A stretch of DNA of 64,000 nucleotides from the NCBI RefSeq assembly GCF_018417475.1, contig NZ_CP054856.1, forward strand, positions 1,643,001 to 1,707,000, given 5' to 3'. The translations under genes and the position numbers were made by a program. Shown one piece after another: positions 43,569 through 53,833 of this stretch. The number at the start of each line of letters is the position of its first letter. The stretch's first letter is position 1. The notes below the pieces were generated by a model. It ran no database searches. It saw only the letters and a list, made by a program, of their open reading frames with translations, and had not been told where the DNA came from. Source of the DNA: Novosphingobium decolorationis (GTDB lineage Bacteria; Pseudomonadota; Alphaproteobacteria; Sphingomonadales; Sphingomonadaceae).

Positions 43569-45959
43569 TCAGAACTTCTTCTGCACGGTGAAGGCCCACT
43601 CGCGCGGGCGGCCCACGTTGGAGTAGGTCGTGCCCGCGCTGGCGTAGAGCGCGGCGAAGCGGATCGGCAGATAGTAGTACTTGTCGAAGAGGTTCTGGAC
43701 CTCGAACGAGATCGCCAGGTCCTCGTCCGCGTTGCGCCAGGTCAGACGCGCATTGGCGATGGCGCGGGCCGGGTTGAAGTCCAGCTCACTGCTGCCCGGA
43801 AGGCGGCCCATGCCCTGCTTGCCGGTGTAGGCGATGTCGAAGCGGGGCGTGATCGTGCCTGCATTGTCGCCCAGTTCGCCGCGGTACTGGATGCCGAAGC
43901 TACCGCGCCAGTTGGGCGTGGTGAGCGGATCCTCGAGGCGGATGTTGTTGCCGACCATGGGGCCGATACGCTTCCAGTTGCCTTCGATCCAGCTGACGGT
44001 GGCGTCGATGTCGAGGCCGTAGATCGGGCTCGCCTGGAGTTCGAACTCGACGCCGTACATTTCGCCGTCGCCCGCGTTGCTGATGGCCGCGCAGGGGAAC
44101 GGATCCTCACCCGGCGGGAAACCGTCGAGGATGGCGCAGTCCGCAATTGGCAGCTGCATATTCTTGTAATCGTTGTAGAAACCCGAAAGGTTCATGCGCA
44201 GCGTACGGCCAAGGAGGTCGGTCTTTACACCCACCTCATAGGCGGTCAGCGTTTCGGGATCGAAGGTGCCGTTGACGGCCTGGGACTGGGTAAAGGGACG
44301 CGCGGTTACGCCGCCGCCCTTGAAGCCCGTGCTGACCGTGGCGTAGGCGAGGACCTCGTCGCTGAAGCGGTAGTCGACCGAGATGCGGTAGTCGATCCGG
44401 TCGCCATCGTAGACGGCGACAGTGCCATCGAGCGCCCCCACGCCGAAGATGTCGACCAGCGGGCCGCCGTCCCAGGCCTTGCGCACAAAGGTGTAGTCCT
44501 TGTGCTCCTTGGTGTAGCGCAGACCACCGGTGACGTTGAGGTTGGGCGTCGGGTGCAGGATGACGGTCCCGAACACCGCCTTGCTGTCGGCACGGACCGG
44601 GTCATCGCCCTGGAACTGCAGGAACAGCGCCGGATTGCCCATGCCGATGTAGCGGATGTCCTGGCGGGTGAAGTAGACCGACTTCTGGTCGCTGTAGTAG
44701 CCGCCCACGGTCAGGTCCGCGAAATCACCCAGTTCCGCGTTGACGCGCAGTTCCTGGCTGAAGAAGCGGAAGGTCAGGTCGTTGAAACCGCCGCCGCCGA
44801 TGTTCGGGTTGGGCGTGTAATCGTCGTCCGTGCCATAGGTCTGCTGGTATTCGCGGTAGGCGGTGATCGACTTGACGTTGATCGAGTCCGAAAGGTTCAC
44901 CGACATGTCGCTCGACACGCCCCAGCCCCAGAACTTGACCGAGTTGGGCATGTAGTAGGCTTGGCCCGCCTGGCCGCCGGCGGGCAGGTACCAGCTGGCG
45001 TACGTGCAGAACCTGCCGCAGCGGAAGTCCGCGCCGGTCAGGTCGGTGTTGTTCTCGGTGATGACACCGGCGGCCGCTGTGCGGTTCTCCCAGGTGTAGT
45101 CACCGGTCACGATCCAGTCGAAACTGTCGGTCGGGTTGAAGCGCAGCGATCCGCGCACGCCTGCGTAGTTGCGCTCGCCCAGCTTGTCGACGACGCAGTT
45201 GGCGGGGGTCGAGGGATTGCCGGTGATGCCCAGTTCGTTGTCCGGGTTCACGCAGCCATAGTCGAGCTGGTCGACGTAGCCGTTCTGGTGCTTGTAGACA
45301 CCCGCGACACGCGCATAGAGATTGTCGGTCAGCGCGAAGTTCATGCTGGCGCGAAGGTCGATGCGTTCACGCGCACCGTAGACCACGTCCACCTTGCCGC
45401 TGCTTCCGGGCTCGGGCTTGACCGAGAACATCTTGATCGCGCCGCCGATCGAGTTGCGGCCGGTCAGAGTGCCCTGCGGCCCGCGCAGGATCTCGACACG
45501 CTCCAGGTCGAGCAGGTCCATGATGTTGCCGGTCAGCGTCGCGTAGTAGACATCGTCGATGTACATGCCCACGCCCGGCTCATAGGCGGGGTTGAAGTCA
45601 TACTGGCCAATGCCGCGGATATAGACAGCCATCGAGGAGCCGAAAGCGCCGCCCATTTCGGTCAGCTGCACGTTCGGCGCCTGACCGGCGACCTGCGAAA
45701 GATCAGTCTGGTTGCGCGCCTCAAGGAGCGCGGCGTCGACTGCGGTGATCGAAAGCGGCGTGTCCTGCAGTTTCTGCGAGCGGAACTGCGCGGTCACGAT
45801 GATCTCGCGCATGGCGGCATCATTGGTGGTCTGCTGCTGCGGCTCCGAAGTCGTCTCCGCGGTGTCCTGCGCCCGCGCGCCGGTAGCTGTGAAAAGCGTG
45901 GCCGCCGAAGCGGTTGCGAGCAACGCACAGCGCAGCCCTGATCTGGAAGTGATCTGCAT
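43569..45959 (-). CDS. TonB-dependent outer-membrane receptor
   Basis: 796-residue receptor, complete. Signal peptide of ~31 residues (ALLATASAATLFTATGARAQ). After it comes the plug domain with a TonB-box-like REIIVTAQFRSQKLQDTPLS, VEILRGPQGTLTGRNSIGGAI, then a 22-stranded barrel ending in the aromatic C-terminus WAFTVQKKF. Sphingomonad receptors of this group are associated with uptake of aromatic or oligomeric compounds. It heads the operon with the GST pair, quinohemoprotein, amidohydrolase and SDR. A perfect 15-base palindrome sits ~80 bases upstream. It is a paralogue of the partial receptor at 61.9 kb. Confidence 0.92.
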   Translation of the reverse strand: MQITSRSGLRCALLATASAATLFTATGARAQDTAETTSEPQQQTTNDAAMREIIVTAQFRSQKLQDTPLSITAVDAALLEARNQTDLSQVAGQAPNVQLTEMGGAFGSSMAVYIRGIGQYDFNPAYEPGVGMYIDDVYYATLTGNIMDLLDLERVEILRGPQGTLTGRNSIGGAIKMFSVKPEPGSSGKVDVVYGARERIDLRASMNFALTDNLYARVAGVYKHQNGYVDQLDYGCVNPDNELGITGNPSTPANCVVDKLGERNYAGVRGSLRFNPTDSFDWIVTGDYTWENRTAAAGVITENNTDLTGADFRCGRFCTYASWYLPAGGQAGQAYYMPNSVKFWGWGVSSDMSVNLSDSINVKSITAYREYQQTYGTDDDYTPNPNIGGGGFNDLTFRFFSQELRVNAELGDFADLTVGGYYSDQKSVYFTRQDIRYIGMGNPALFLQFQGDDPVRADSKAVFGTVILHPTPNLNVTGGLRYTKEHKDYTFVRKAWDGGPLVDIFGVGALDGTVAVYDGDRIDYRISVDYRFSDEVLAYATVSTGFKGGGVTARPFTQSQAVNGTFDPETLTAYEVGVKTDLLGRTLRMNLSGFYNDYKNMQLPIADCAILDGFPPGEDPFPCAAISNAGDGEMYGVEFELQASPIYGLDIDATVSWIEGNWKRIGPMVGNNIRLEDPLTTPNWRGSFGIQYRGELGDNAGTITPRFDIAYTGKQGMGRLPGSSELDFNPARAIANARLTWRNADEDLAISFEVQNLFDKYYYLPIRFAALYASAGTTYSNVGRPREWAFTVQKKF

Positions 45960-46039
45960 ATTGGCCCTCTCCTGAACCAGCGCCGGGGATTATGCGTCTC
46001 CGTGCGCCTTTCATGCCGTCGCGTTGTGCGACATGTTGT

Positions 46040-46054
46040 TTGTATGGCATACAA
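46040..46054. promoter_or_regulatory. Perfect palindromic operator candidate TTGTATG-G-CATACAA
   Basis: A 15-base perfect inverted repeat lies between the TonB receptor and the divergent CmcJ-like gene. It contains GCATACAAT, the same 9-mer found near three other promoters, so it is the best full-length form of the motif. Confidence 0.65.
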
Positions 46055-46202
46055 TATGTGGAAGGCAAGCCCGGAGAGGCTCGGAGGCGACTTTTTTGAA
46101 AGAGATACAGTTGCCCAGATCACCTATAGGGAAACCGCGCAAGGCCCACACAAGCACCAAAGAAATCGCAAAAAATAACAATCAAAGAAGGACTTGAGAG
46201 GG

Positions 46203-46991
46203 ATGACCGAACTTGTAGGCACCATCAACTATGCCGCCCGGAACGCAGAGCGCATGCTCTACCGGGCCAACGACCACACCCGAGACACCGTTCGCATAGC
46301 CCCCGAATCCATGACGATCCACGATGGTCGCACGCGCGAATCCACGCTGGATTGCAATGGGTACCAAATTGTCTCGGTTGTTATGTCACCCGGCACCAGT
46401 GGCCATCTCGAGCCTGCAACCGACGCCGCCTGCGCGCTGATCCGCGATCTGTGCGGCGCTGACCGCGTGGTGGCGACCGCCCCTCCGGTCCACCGCTTCG
46501 GCGAACGCTCGGACCTTTCAGGCCAGCTCGACAACTCACGCCCCGCGCGTTTTGCCCATGTCGACGTCTCGGACACCACCGCCCTCGCCTTCTCCACACG
46601 CTCCTGCCCGAACGACCTCGGCCACTACCGCCGCAGTGCGCACTACAACCTGTGGTGCGTCACCTCGCCCCCGCCGCAGGACGTGCCGCTGGCGCTGTGC
46701 GATGCCCGCTCGTTCGCACGTGAGGACCTGATCCTGGCCGACGCCGTATTCGACCGGGACGGTGAGGACCTGTGGACCATGGAAAGCTTCGTCCTGGCCC
46801 ACGCGCCCCGGCACGAATGGGTCTGGTTCCCCGACATGCAGCCGGGCGAAGCGCTTCTCTTCAAGACCTTCGACAGCGATACCGAGGCGGCAACCTGCGT
46901 GCCCCATGTCGCCTTCGACAACCCGCTCGCCCCGCCCGGCACGCGGCCTCGCAGCTCGGTGGAACTGCGCTTCATCGCCTACTGGGCCTGA
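46203..46991 (+). CDS. CmcJ/NvfI family protein, putative Fe(II)/2-oxoglutarate oxygenase
   Basis: 262-residue paralogue of the protein at 32.1 kb. Candidate metal ligands are His119-x-Asp121 (RFAHVDVSD) and His235 (CVPHVAFD), with Arg250-Ser-Ser (RPRSSVELR) as the co-substrate site. Shared family landmarks include TSPPPQDVPLALCD and WVWFPDMQPGEALLFKTFDS. It diverges from the TonB receptor across the palindromic operator candidate, implying co-regulation with lignin-dimer uptake. Start ATG 46203 is chosen over a TTG three codons earlier. The reaction is unknown. Confidence 0.7.
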   Translation: MTELVGTINYAARNAERMLYRANDHTRDTVRIAPESMTIHDGRTRESTLDCNGYQIVSVVMSPGTSGHLEPATDAACALIRDLCGADRVVATAPPVHRFGERSDLSGQLDNSRPARFAHVDVSDTTALAFSTRSCPNDLGHYRRSAHYNLWCVTSPPPQDVPLALCDARSFAREDLILADAVFDRDGEDLWTMESFVLAHAPRHEWVWFPDMQPGEALLFKTFDSDTEAATCVPHVAFDNPLAPPGTRPRSSVELRFIAYWA

Positions 46992-47028
46992 GCTTGGCTG
47001 CGCGCAGCCCCCGCGCTACCCTGCCTGG

Positions 47029-47628
47029 ATGAGCGATTGCGGATGCCGCCCGACGGGCCTCGAAACCACCTCCCAGCGCCGTGCCCTCGTCGTGGCGCTG
47101 GGGCTAAACGCGGTCATGTTCGTGGTCGAGACCGCTGCAGGTCTCCACGCCGATTCGGCGAGCCTGCTCGCCGACGGCCTCGACATGGCCACCGACGCCT
47201 CGGTCTACGCCGTGGCCCTACTCGCCCTCACCCGCAGCGCCCGCTTCAAGAAGGGCGCGGCGACGTGGAGCGGCGCCCTCCTCTTTCTCGTCGGCGTGGG
47301 CGTGGTGCTCGAAACTGTGCGCCGGGCCTTTGCCGGCGCCGAGCCGGGCGGCCTGTGGATGATGGCAATCGGCCTCATGGCCCTGGCGGTGAACGCCTAT
47401 GTCCTGCGCCTGCTCGCGCGCCAGCGCAGCGCCGAAGTCCACATGCGCGCCGCCTGGATCTTCACCCGCGCCGACGTCATCGCCAACGCCGCCGTCCTTG
47501 TTTCGGGCGCGCTGGTCTGGGCGACCGGCATCGTCGCCTTCGATCTAGCCGTCGGCCTGGCCATCGGCGTCTATGTCATCAAGGAAGCCTTCGAGATCCT
47601 GCGCGAAGCGAGAGACGCGAAGCCCTGA
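47029..47628 (+). CDS. Cation diffusion facilitator-like membrane protein (short form)
   Basis: 199-residue membrane protein with about six hydrophobic helices. NAVMFVVETAAGLHADSASLLADGLDMATDAS and HMRAAWIFTRADVIANAAVL correspond to the two metal-binding helices of CDF transporters (Asp/His pairs at D--D and R--D). The C-terminal cytoplasmic domain of full-length CDFs is missing, as in a known short subgroup. The N-terminus MSDCGCRPTG carries two Cys that could bind metal. It lies 37 bases after the CmcJ-like gene and just before the intron; no link to catabolism is evident. Confidence 0.8.
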   Translation: MSDCGCRPTGLETTSQRRALVVALGLNAVMFVVETAAGLHADSASLLADGLDMATDASVYAVALLALTRSARFKKGAATWSGALLFLVGVGVVLETVRRAFAGAEPGGLWMMAIGLMALAVNAYVLRLLARQRSAEVHMRAAWIFTRADVIANAAVLVSGALVWATGIVAFDLAVGLAIGVYVIKEAFEILREARDAKP

Positions 47629-47650
47629 TGGGCTCATCTGCTGCGCACAA

Positions 47651-49560
47651 ATCGAGTAGGGGGGCGCCTCACGGCGCCCCCCTCTCACACCACCGGACGT
47701 ACGTACTGCGTATCACGGCGGTTTCCGGTACGGTTTAAGGCGGCATGTTGGAGAGCGAGGCTTGAGAGACCTGCCTGATCGAACCATGCGTTGGGCATGC
47801 CGTGGGCGGCCTGAGGGCTGCCCGACAGGCGCCACCAGCCCTTTCCCGAGAGCGCGAAGATCCAAGCCTGCCATTCTGGGACGCCGTTTTCCCTTAAGAA
47901 AGTGGCGATCGTCATGGTGCGCTTGCACTGTTTGAGCCGGACGCAGCGAAGCTTGCGCCGGAGCCAGCTGTCGATCTCGCGCAAAACCGTCTGAGCCCGG
48001 GCGTGTCGGTAGTAGGTGACCCACCCTGTAGTGAAGGCATTGGTCTGTGCGATCATCGCCGCGAGGCTGATGCCTCGGTTGCGGCGCGTAATCGCCCTGA
48101 GCCGCTCCTTCAGCCGCGTGAGACTTTTGTTCGCTATGCTCAAAAAGCCTCCCGCTGTCAGACGGTGGCCGAGGAAGGTACGTTCCCGGACGTGTGCAAC
48201 CGCGCTCTTGGCCTGATTGACGCGGAGTCGGAGCTTGCCTTCCAGCAAGGCGGTAACCGAAGCCATGACGCGCTCCCCCGCTGCCTGTGACCGTACATAG
48301 ATGTTACAGTCGTCGGCGTAGCGGCAGAACCGGTGGCCCCGGCGTTCGAGCTCCTTGTCGAGGTCATCCAGAATGAGGTTAGCGATCAGCGGCGAGAGAG
48401 GGCCGCCTTGCGGGGTCCCCTCCTGCCGTTCGACGTGCACACCACCCGACAGCATCCCGGCCTGTAGAAACCGGCGGATGATGACGAGCAGGCGTGGGTC
48501 GGCGATGTGCCGGGCCAGACGGGCCATGACGATGTCGTGGTTCACCCGATCAAAGAATTTCTCCAGGTCGAGGTCTACGACGATCGCATAGCCGTCCCGC
48601 ACATAGTCCGGGCCTGACGCAGCGCATCGTGTGCGCCGCGTCCGGGGCGGAACCCAAAACTCGATGCCGAGAATGTCGGATCAAGGACGGGATCCAGGAC
48701 TTGCAGTATCGCCTGTTGTACCAGCCGGTCGACAGCCGTCGGAATGCCCAGCTGGCGCACTCCTTTCCCGCCGGGTTTGGGAATTTCAACTCCGCGCACG
48801 GGCTTGGACGGTAAGTACCGTCGAGTAACGAGGCGATCAGCCTCTCACGGTTTCCTGCAATCCAGTCACGCAGGTCGGGGACGGTCATCCCGTCCACGCC
48901 CGGCGCCCCCTTGTTCGCTTTCACCCGCTTGTAGGCTTGGTTCAGGTTGGCCGAGCTGGCCACCTCCTCCATCACGTAACGCGTCAAGGCGAGGGGCTCG
49001 GCCCATGCCGTGGGTGATTGCCGCTCCTCGATCGTCCCAGCGCCAGTTCCGCCTTTGCCGGTGACGTCGTGGCCAAGCGATGCCTTCAGGGCTTCATCGA
49101 AGAAGTCCTGCTGCTTCCCGCTACCTTGCTGCCGCTCCACACCCATCGAATGTGCCCAGTCTTGCTCCTTGGGTACCGAATTTGGTCCTTCGCCGGCTTG
49201 CGCCCGCTACTATGACCGCTGCTGACTTCTCCGGGCCCATCCAGCAACATCACTGCCGCTGTTCTCCGGATCGTCCGGAGAGGCCAGGAGATCTCCCGGG
49301 GTAAGACGTTGATCCTTCACTCGGTCGCTGCCGGATTTACCAATGCGCGCGTCTGTCTGGCTATCGGACATCCCCATCCATTGCTGGGTTATCCCGCCGC
49401 ACCGGCCTTCTATCCGATTCCTGTTCGTCAGCTCCGAGCTTTGCCTCCGGCTTCCTCCCCACCCCGCCTCGCGGCGACGCAGTTGCCTTCAGCTAGCAGT
49501 TCCCACCAGCAGGCCTGCAAAGGACTTACACCTCCTGCATCAACGCCGTGCCCGGCACAC
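47651..49560 (-). mobile_element. Group II intron inserted in a transcription terminator
   Basis: The 5' end GTGTGCCGGGCACGGCGTTG (49560 downward) and the 3' end CCTACTCGAT (ending at 47651) are typical group II intron boundaries. Domain V/VI features precede the 3' end: GTACGTCCGGTGGTGTGAGA, then a perfect 10-bp hairpin (GGGGGGCGCC-gtga-GGCGCCCCCC) and a bulge-A candidate in CTACTCGAT. About 410 bases of ribozyme domains I-IV lie upstream of the reverse transcriptase frame (49147-49560). The 5' junction lies right after the T-tract (CTTTTCTT) of the ligM terminator, a preference known for group IIC-type introns. Boundaries are by eye. Confidence 0.88.
47685..49146 (-). pseudogene. ltrA: Group II intron reverse transcriptase/maturase, two frameshifts
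   Basis: The intron-encoded protein is split over three frames. Frame one (49146 to ~48800) holds the RT N-terminus (LNQAYKRVKANKGAPGVDGM). Frame two (~48799 to ~48610) holds RGVEIPKPGGKGVRQLGIPT and SFGFRPGRGAHDAL. Frame three (~48608 to 47685) holds IVVDLDLEKFFDRVNHD, the catalytic RYADD, and the maturase region (TGWVTYYRHA) ending NRRDTQYVRPVV. Each shift equals loss of one G/C in a CCCGG run (near 48800 and 48611). Unless these are sequencing errors, no full-length enzyme is made and the intron cannot move on its own. Confidence 0.88.
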
Positions 49561-49597
49561 AAGAAAAGGCCGCCCGGATCGAAATCCGGGCGGCCCT
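49561..49597 (-). terminator. Rho-independent terminator of ligM, interrupted by the intron
   Basis: Read on the minus strand: GGCCGCCCGGAT, loop TTCG, ATCCGGGCGGCC, then TTTTCTT. The intron begins at the next base. The stem is intact. Confidence 0.9.
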
Positions 49598-49620
49598 TCT
49601 TCATCGGGAGAGCGAAAGGA

Positions 49621-51045
<1,425 letters not shown>

Positions 51046-51111
51046 TCAGCCGCAGCCTCGCTGCGTGCCTGCTGAGAGTATCGCGGCCCCGAAATCCGCA
51101 CAAGAGAAAAT

Positions 51112-51126
51112 GTTCGTGGAACGAAC
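51112..51126. promoter_or_regulatory. Inverted repeat GTTCG-TGGAA-CGAAC between ligM and the MarR gene
   Basis: A perfect 5-bp inverted repeat lies in the 144-base divergent region between ligM and the MarR gene. It could be an operator for either gene. It appears only once in the window, so support is weak. Confidence 0.4.
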
Positions 51127-51171
51127 CAATATCCAGCAAACATATGATTATATGCATTATTTTTTGTTTTC

Positions 51172-51702
51172 ATGCGGCGACTTGCACGATTTGCGCGACG
51201 GGCTAAGCATGAGCGCGTGGGCACGAACGAACCAAAATCCGAGACACCCGGCGCCGCTGCGCGGACCGGGGGACACGGCGATCTCGACTCGATCCTGGGC
51301 TTCCATATCCGGTTGGCCCATGGCGCGGTCTATCGCCATTTCACCGAGACCTTCACCGATCTGGGCCTGACCCAGAAGCAGGTCTCGGTGCTGTGGACGG
51401 TGGCCGAGCAGCCCGGGCTGTTCCAGGCGGACCTGGGCCAACAGCTGCAGATGGACCGCGCGACCACGACCGAGATCATCAACCGGCTGGCCGCGCGCGA
51501 CCTCCTGCGCCGCGAGCCCTCCCCGCTCGACCGCCGCAAGAGTTCGCTCCACCTCCAGCCTGAGGGCGAGCGCGTGCTCGAGGAGGCCCGCACGTCCATT
51601 CTCGCGCACGAGACCTGGCTCAAGGAGCGCTTCACCGACGCCGAAGTGGCCACGCTGATCGGTCTGCTCACCCGCATCCACAGCCTGCCGCCCAGCGACT
51701 GA
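51172..51702 (+). CDS. MarR family transcriptional regulator
   Basis: 176 residues from ATG 51172. A GTG at 51217 would start 15 codons later and gives an N-terminus (GTNEPKSETPG) closer in length to other MarR proteins; neither start has a good RBS. The winged helix includes FTDLGLTQKQVSVLWTVAEQ, the recognition helix LGQQLQMDRATTTEIINRL and wing EPSPLDRRKSSLHL. It is a clear paralogue of the regulator at 21.1 kb. It lies upstream of the flavocytochrome operon, and an AGTAACG-type palindrome follows its stop, so it probably controls that operon and perhaps ligM. Confidence 0.88.
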   Translation: MRRLARFARRAKHERVGTNEPKSETPGAAARTGGHGDLDSILGFHIRLAHGAVYRHFTETFTDLGLTQKQVSVLWTVAEQPGLFQADLGQQLQMDRATTTEIINRLAARDLLRREPSPLDRRKSSLHLQPEGERVLEEARTSILAHETWLKERFTDAEVATLIGLLTRIHSLPPSD

Positions 51703-51750
51703 GCCGCCTTGCGCCTGCGCCGCGTTGACAGGCGCCCGCACCTCCTGCAA

Positions 51751-51766
51751 AGTAACGAACGTTACT
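51751..51766. promoter_or_regulatory. Operator candidate AGTAACGAACGTTACT
   Basis: A perfect 16-base palindrome upstream of the flavocytochrome operon. Near-identical 16-mers lie at 55150-55165 and 61622-61637, each in front of another catabolic operon. A TTGACA (51725-51730) lies upstream of it. Confidence 0.65.
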
Positions 51767-51833
51767 AATAAGGTGGCAGCCAGCCCGTGCGCTTCGCAGG
51801 CGCATGACCTGGCTTGCGACAAGGTGGAGAGCG

Positions 51834-53390
51834 ATGGTTTCGAAACGTGCGCAGGGGCCCGACCCGGCCCGCATCCGGCAGGCGCGGGCCGCCTTCCAGG
51901 CGGCGCTGGGCGCCGACAACGTCTTTTTCGGCGAAGAGGACGCCGCCGCCTACAACGACAAGTTCGCGGTGGACGACACGCTCCACCACCCATCCGGCGC
52001 CATCGCGCCGGGCAGCGCACAGGAAGTCCAGGCGGCCCTGCGCATCGCCTCCGAAGTCGGCATTCCGCTCTGGCCGATCAGCCGGGGCAAGAACCTGGGC
52101 TACGGCGGCAGCGCACCGGTCCTGGCCGGCTCGGTCATCCTCGATCTCTCCCGCATGAAGAAAATCGAGTACGACGAGGAAAACGGCACCGTCCTGCTCG
52201 AGCCTGGTGTGGGCTTCTACGATCTCTACGACTTCCTCAAGGCCCGGGGCATGAAGCACTGGCTTTCGACGCCCGGAAATTCCTGGGGATCGGTCGTCGG
52301 CAACGCGCTCGACCGCGGCGTGGGCTATACCCCCTATGGCGAAAACACGAGCAAGATCTGCGGGATGGAAGTTGCGCTGGCGGACGGCTCGCTGGTGCGC
52401 ACCGGGATGGGCGCGCTTGAAGGTTCGCCCACCTGGCAGCTCTACCGCTACGGCTTCGGTCCGGCCTGGGACCAGCTCTTCGTGCAATCGAACTTCGGCG
52501 TCGTCACCAAGATGGGCCTCTGGCTCATGCCCGAGCCCGAATCGCTGATGGGCATGGATGTCGAGTTCGACAATCCCGAGGACCTCGGCCCCCTCATTGA
52601 CACGCTGGCCCCCTTGCGCCGCGAAGGCCTGCTCCAGCAGTCGCCCACCATCGGCAACTGGCTGCGCGCGGCGGCCGTCCTCACCACGCGCTCGGAATGG
52701 ACCGACCAGCCCGGCGCGCTGAGCGACGAGGTGATCTCGGCGATCCGCACGAAGTACCGTGTGGGCTGGTGGGGCGTGAGCCTGCGCCTCTATGGCCGCG
52801 AAGAGGTGAACAAGGCGGCCTATCCGATCCTGGAAAAGGCGATGAACGACCTGAAGCCCCTCTCCATGCACCCTGCGCAGTGGAAGCGCGGCGAGCCGCT
52901 GGAAAATTCGGGCTGGACCGGCACGCCGATCAGCTTCCCGATGCAGAACGCCAACTGGCACGGCGGGCGCGGCGGGCACATCGGCTTCTCGCCGGTGCTG
53001 CCCCAGTCGGGCACGGCCGCCATGGCGCAGTTCAAGCGAACCTATGACCGCTACCGCGAATACGGCATGGACTACCAGGCCAGTTTCGCCTTCGGCGAGC
53101 GCCATCTCATCAACGTCAACGCAGTCCTCCTCGACAAGGACGACCCGGAGATGATGGGCCGGGTCGATCCCTTCCTGCGCCAGCTTGTCGCCGACGCGAA
53201 AGCGCAAGGCTATGGCGAGTACCGCACCCATCTCGACTACATGGACCTCGTCGCCTCGACGTACGATTTCAACGACAACGCCCTGCTCAAGCTCAATGAG
53301 CGCGTGAAGAATGCGCTGGATCCGGCCGGCGTCATCGCGCCCGGCAAGAGCGGCATCTGGCCCGGCGCCAAGGGAGGAACCTGCGCATGA
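51834..53390 (+). CDS. FAD-linked oxidase, VAO/4-cresol dehydrogenase flavoprotein subunit type
   Basis: 518-residue flavoprotein of the vanillyl-alcohol-oxidase/PCMH family. The FAD-binding type 4 domain shows PLWPISRGKNLGYGGSAPVLAG and VGFYDLYDFLKARGMKHWLS-type residues, then STPGNSWGSVVGNALDRG. The C-terminal cap ends LNERVKNALDPAGVIAPGKSGIW. Members oxidise para-alkylphenols (4-cresol, vanillyl alcohol, eugenol) at the benzylic carbon through a quinone methide. The next gene overlaps by 4 bases and encodes a cytochrome c, so this is the PchF/EhyB-type subunit of a flavocytochrome, not an oxidase. Start ATG 51834 follows GGTGGAGAG; an ATG 30 bases upstream is in frame. Confidence 0.87.
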   Translation: MVSKRAQGPDPARIRQARAAFQAALGADNVFFGEEDAAAYNDKFAVDDTLHHPSGAIAPGSAQEVQAALRIASEVGIPLWPISRGKNLGYGGSAPVLAGSVILDLSRMKKIEYDEENGTVLLEPGVGFYDLYDFLKARGMKHWLSTPGNSWGSVVGNALDRGVGYTPYGENTSKICGMEVALADGSLVRTGMGALEGSPTWQLYRYGFGPAWDQLFVQSNFGVVTKMGLWLMPEPESLMGMDVEFDNPEDLGPLIDTLAPLRREGLLQQSPTIGNWLRAAAVLTTRSEWTDQPGALSDEVISAIRTKYRVGWWGVSLRLYGREEVNKAAYPILEKAMNDLKPLSMHPAQWKRGEPLENSGWTGTPISFPMQNANWHGGRGGHIGFSPVLPQSGTAAMAQFKRTYDRYREYGMDYQASFAFGERHLINVNAVLLDKDDPEMMGRVDPFLRQLVADAKAQGYGEYRTHLDYMDLVASTYDFNDNALLKLNERVKNALDPAGVIAPGKSGIWPGAKGGTCA

Positions 53391-53833
53391 GCACACTTTC
53401 CAAGTCAGCGCTGACCGGTGCCTGCACGGCCGTCCTCATCGCCGTCGCGGCATGTGGCACCGGAGCCCCGGCCCAGGACGCCAAGGACGCGCCACAAGGC
53501 GGCCCGCCGCCGATGCCCGCGCCCGTTACGCTCTCCTCGCGCCCCGATGCGGGCCCGGGCGAAAAGCTCTTCATCGAGAAGTGCGTAATGTGCCACGGCC
53601 CCAACGGCATGGGCACCGGCCTCCTCGCGCGCCGCATGGACGTGGCCCTGCTTGAAGAGCGCGAGGACCTTCCCGCCGACTACGTCATCCAGGCCGCGCG
53701 CATGGGCATCGGCAACATGCCCGCGATCCCGCGCGGCGAAGTAAGCGATGCCGATATGCAGCTCATCGCCGACTACCTAGCAAGCAAGACGCCCAGGGAC
53801 ATGGGCGGCACGATGGAAGGGGACACCCGATGA
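53387..53833 (+). CDS. Cytochrome c subunit of the flavocytochrome
   Basis: 148 residues. The signal ends at a lipobox (IAVAAC, Cys23), so a lipoprotein is likely. One heme motif, CVMCH at 66-70 followed by GPNGMGTG, and an axial Met in GIGNMPAIPRGEV. A proline-rich linker (~36-48) joins the anchor to the cytochrome domain. It takes electrons from the flavoprotein encoded just upstream (4-base overlap) and passes them on, as PchC or EhyA does in 4-cresol and eugenol oxidation. Confidence 0.88.
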   Translation: MSTLSKSALTGACTAVLIAVAACGTGAPAQDAKDAPQGGPPPMPAPVTLSSRPDAGPGEKLFIEKCVMCHGPNGMGTGLLARRMDVALLEEREDLPADYVIQAARMGIGNMPAIPRGEVSDADMQLIADYLASKTPRDMGGTMEGDTR

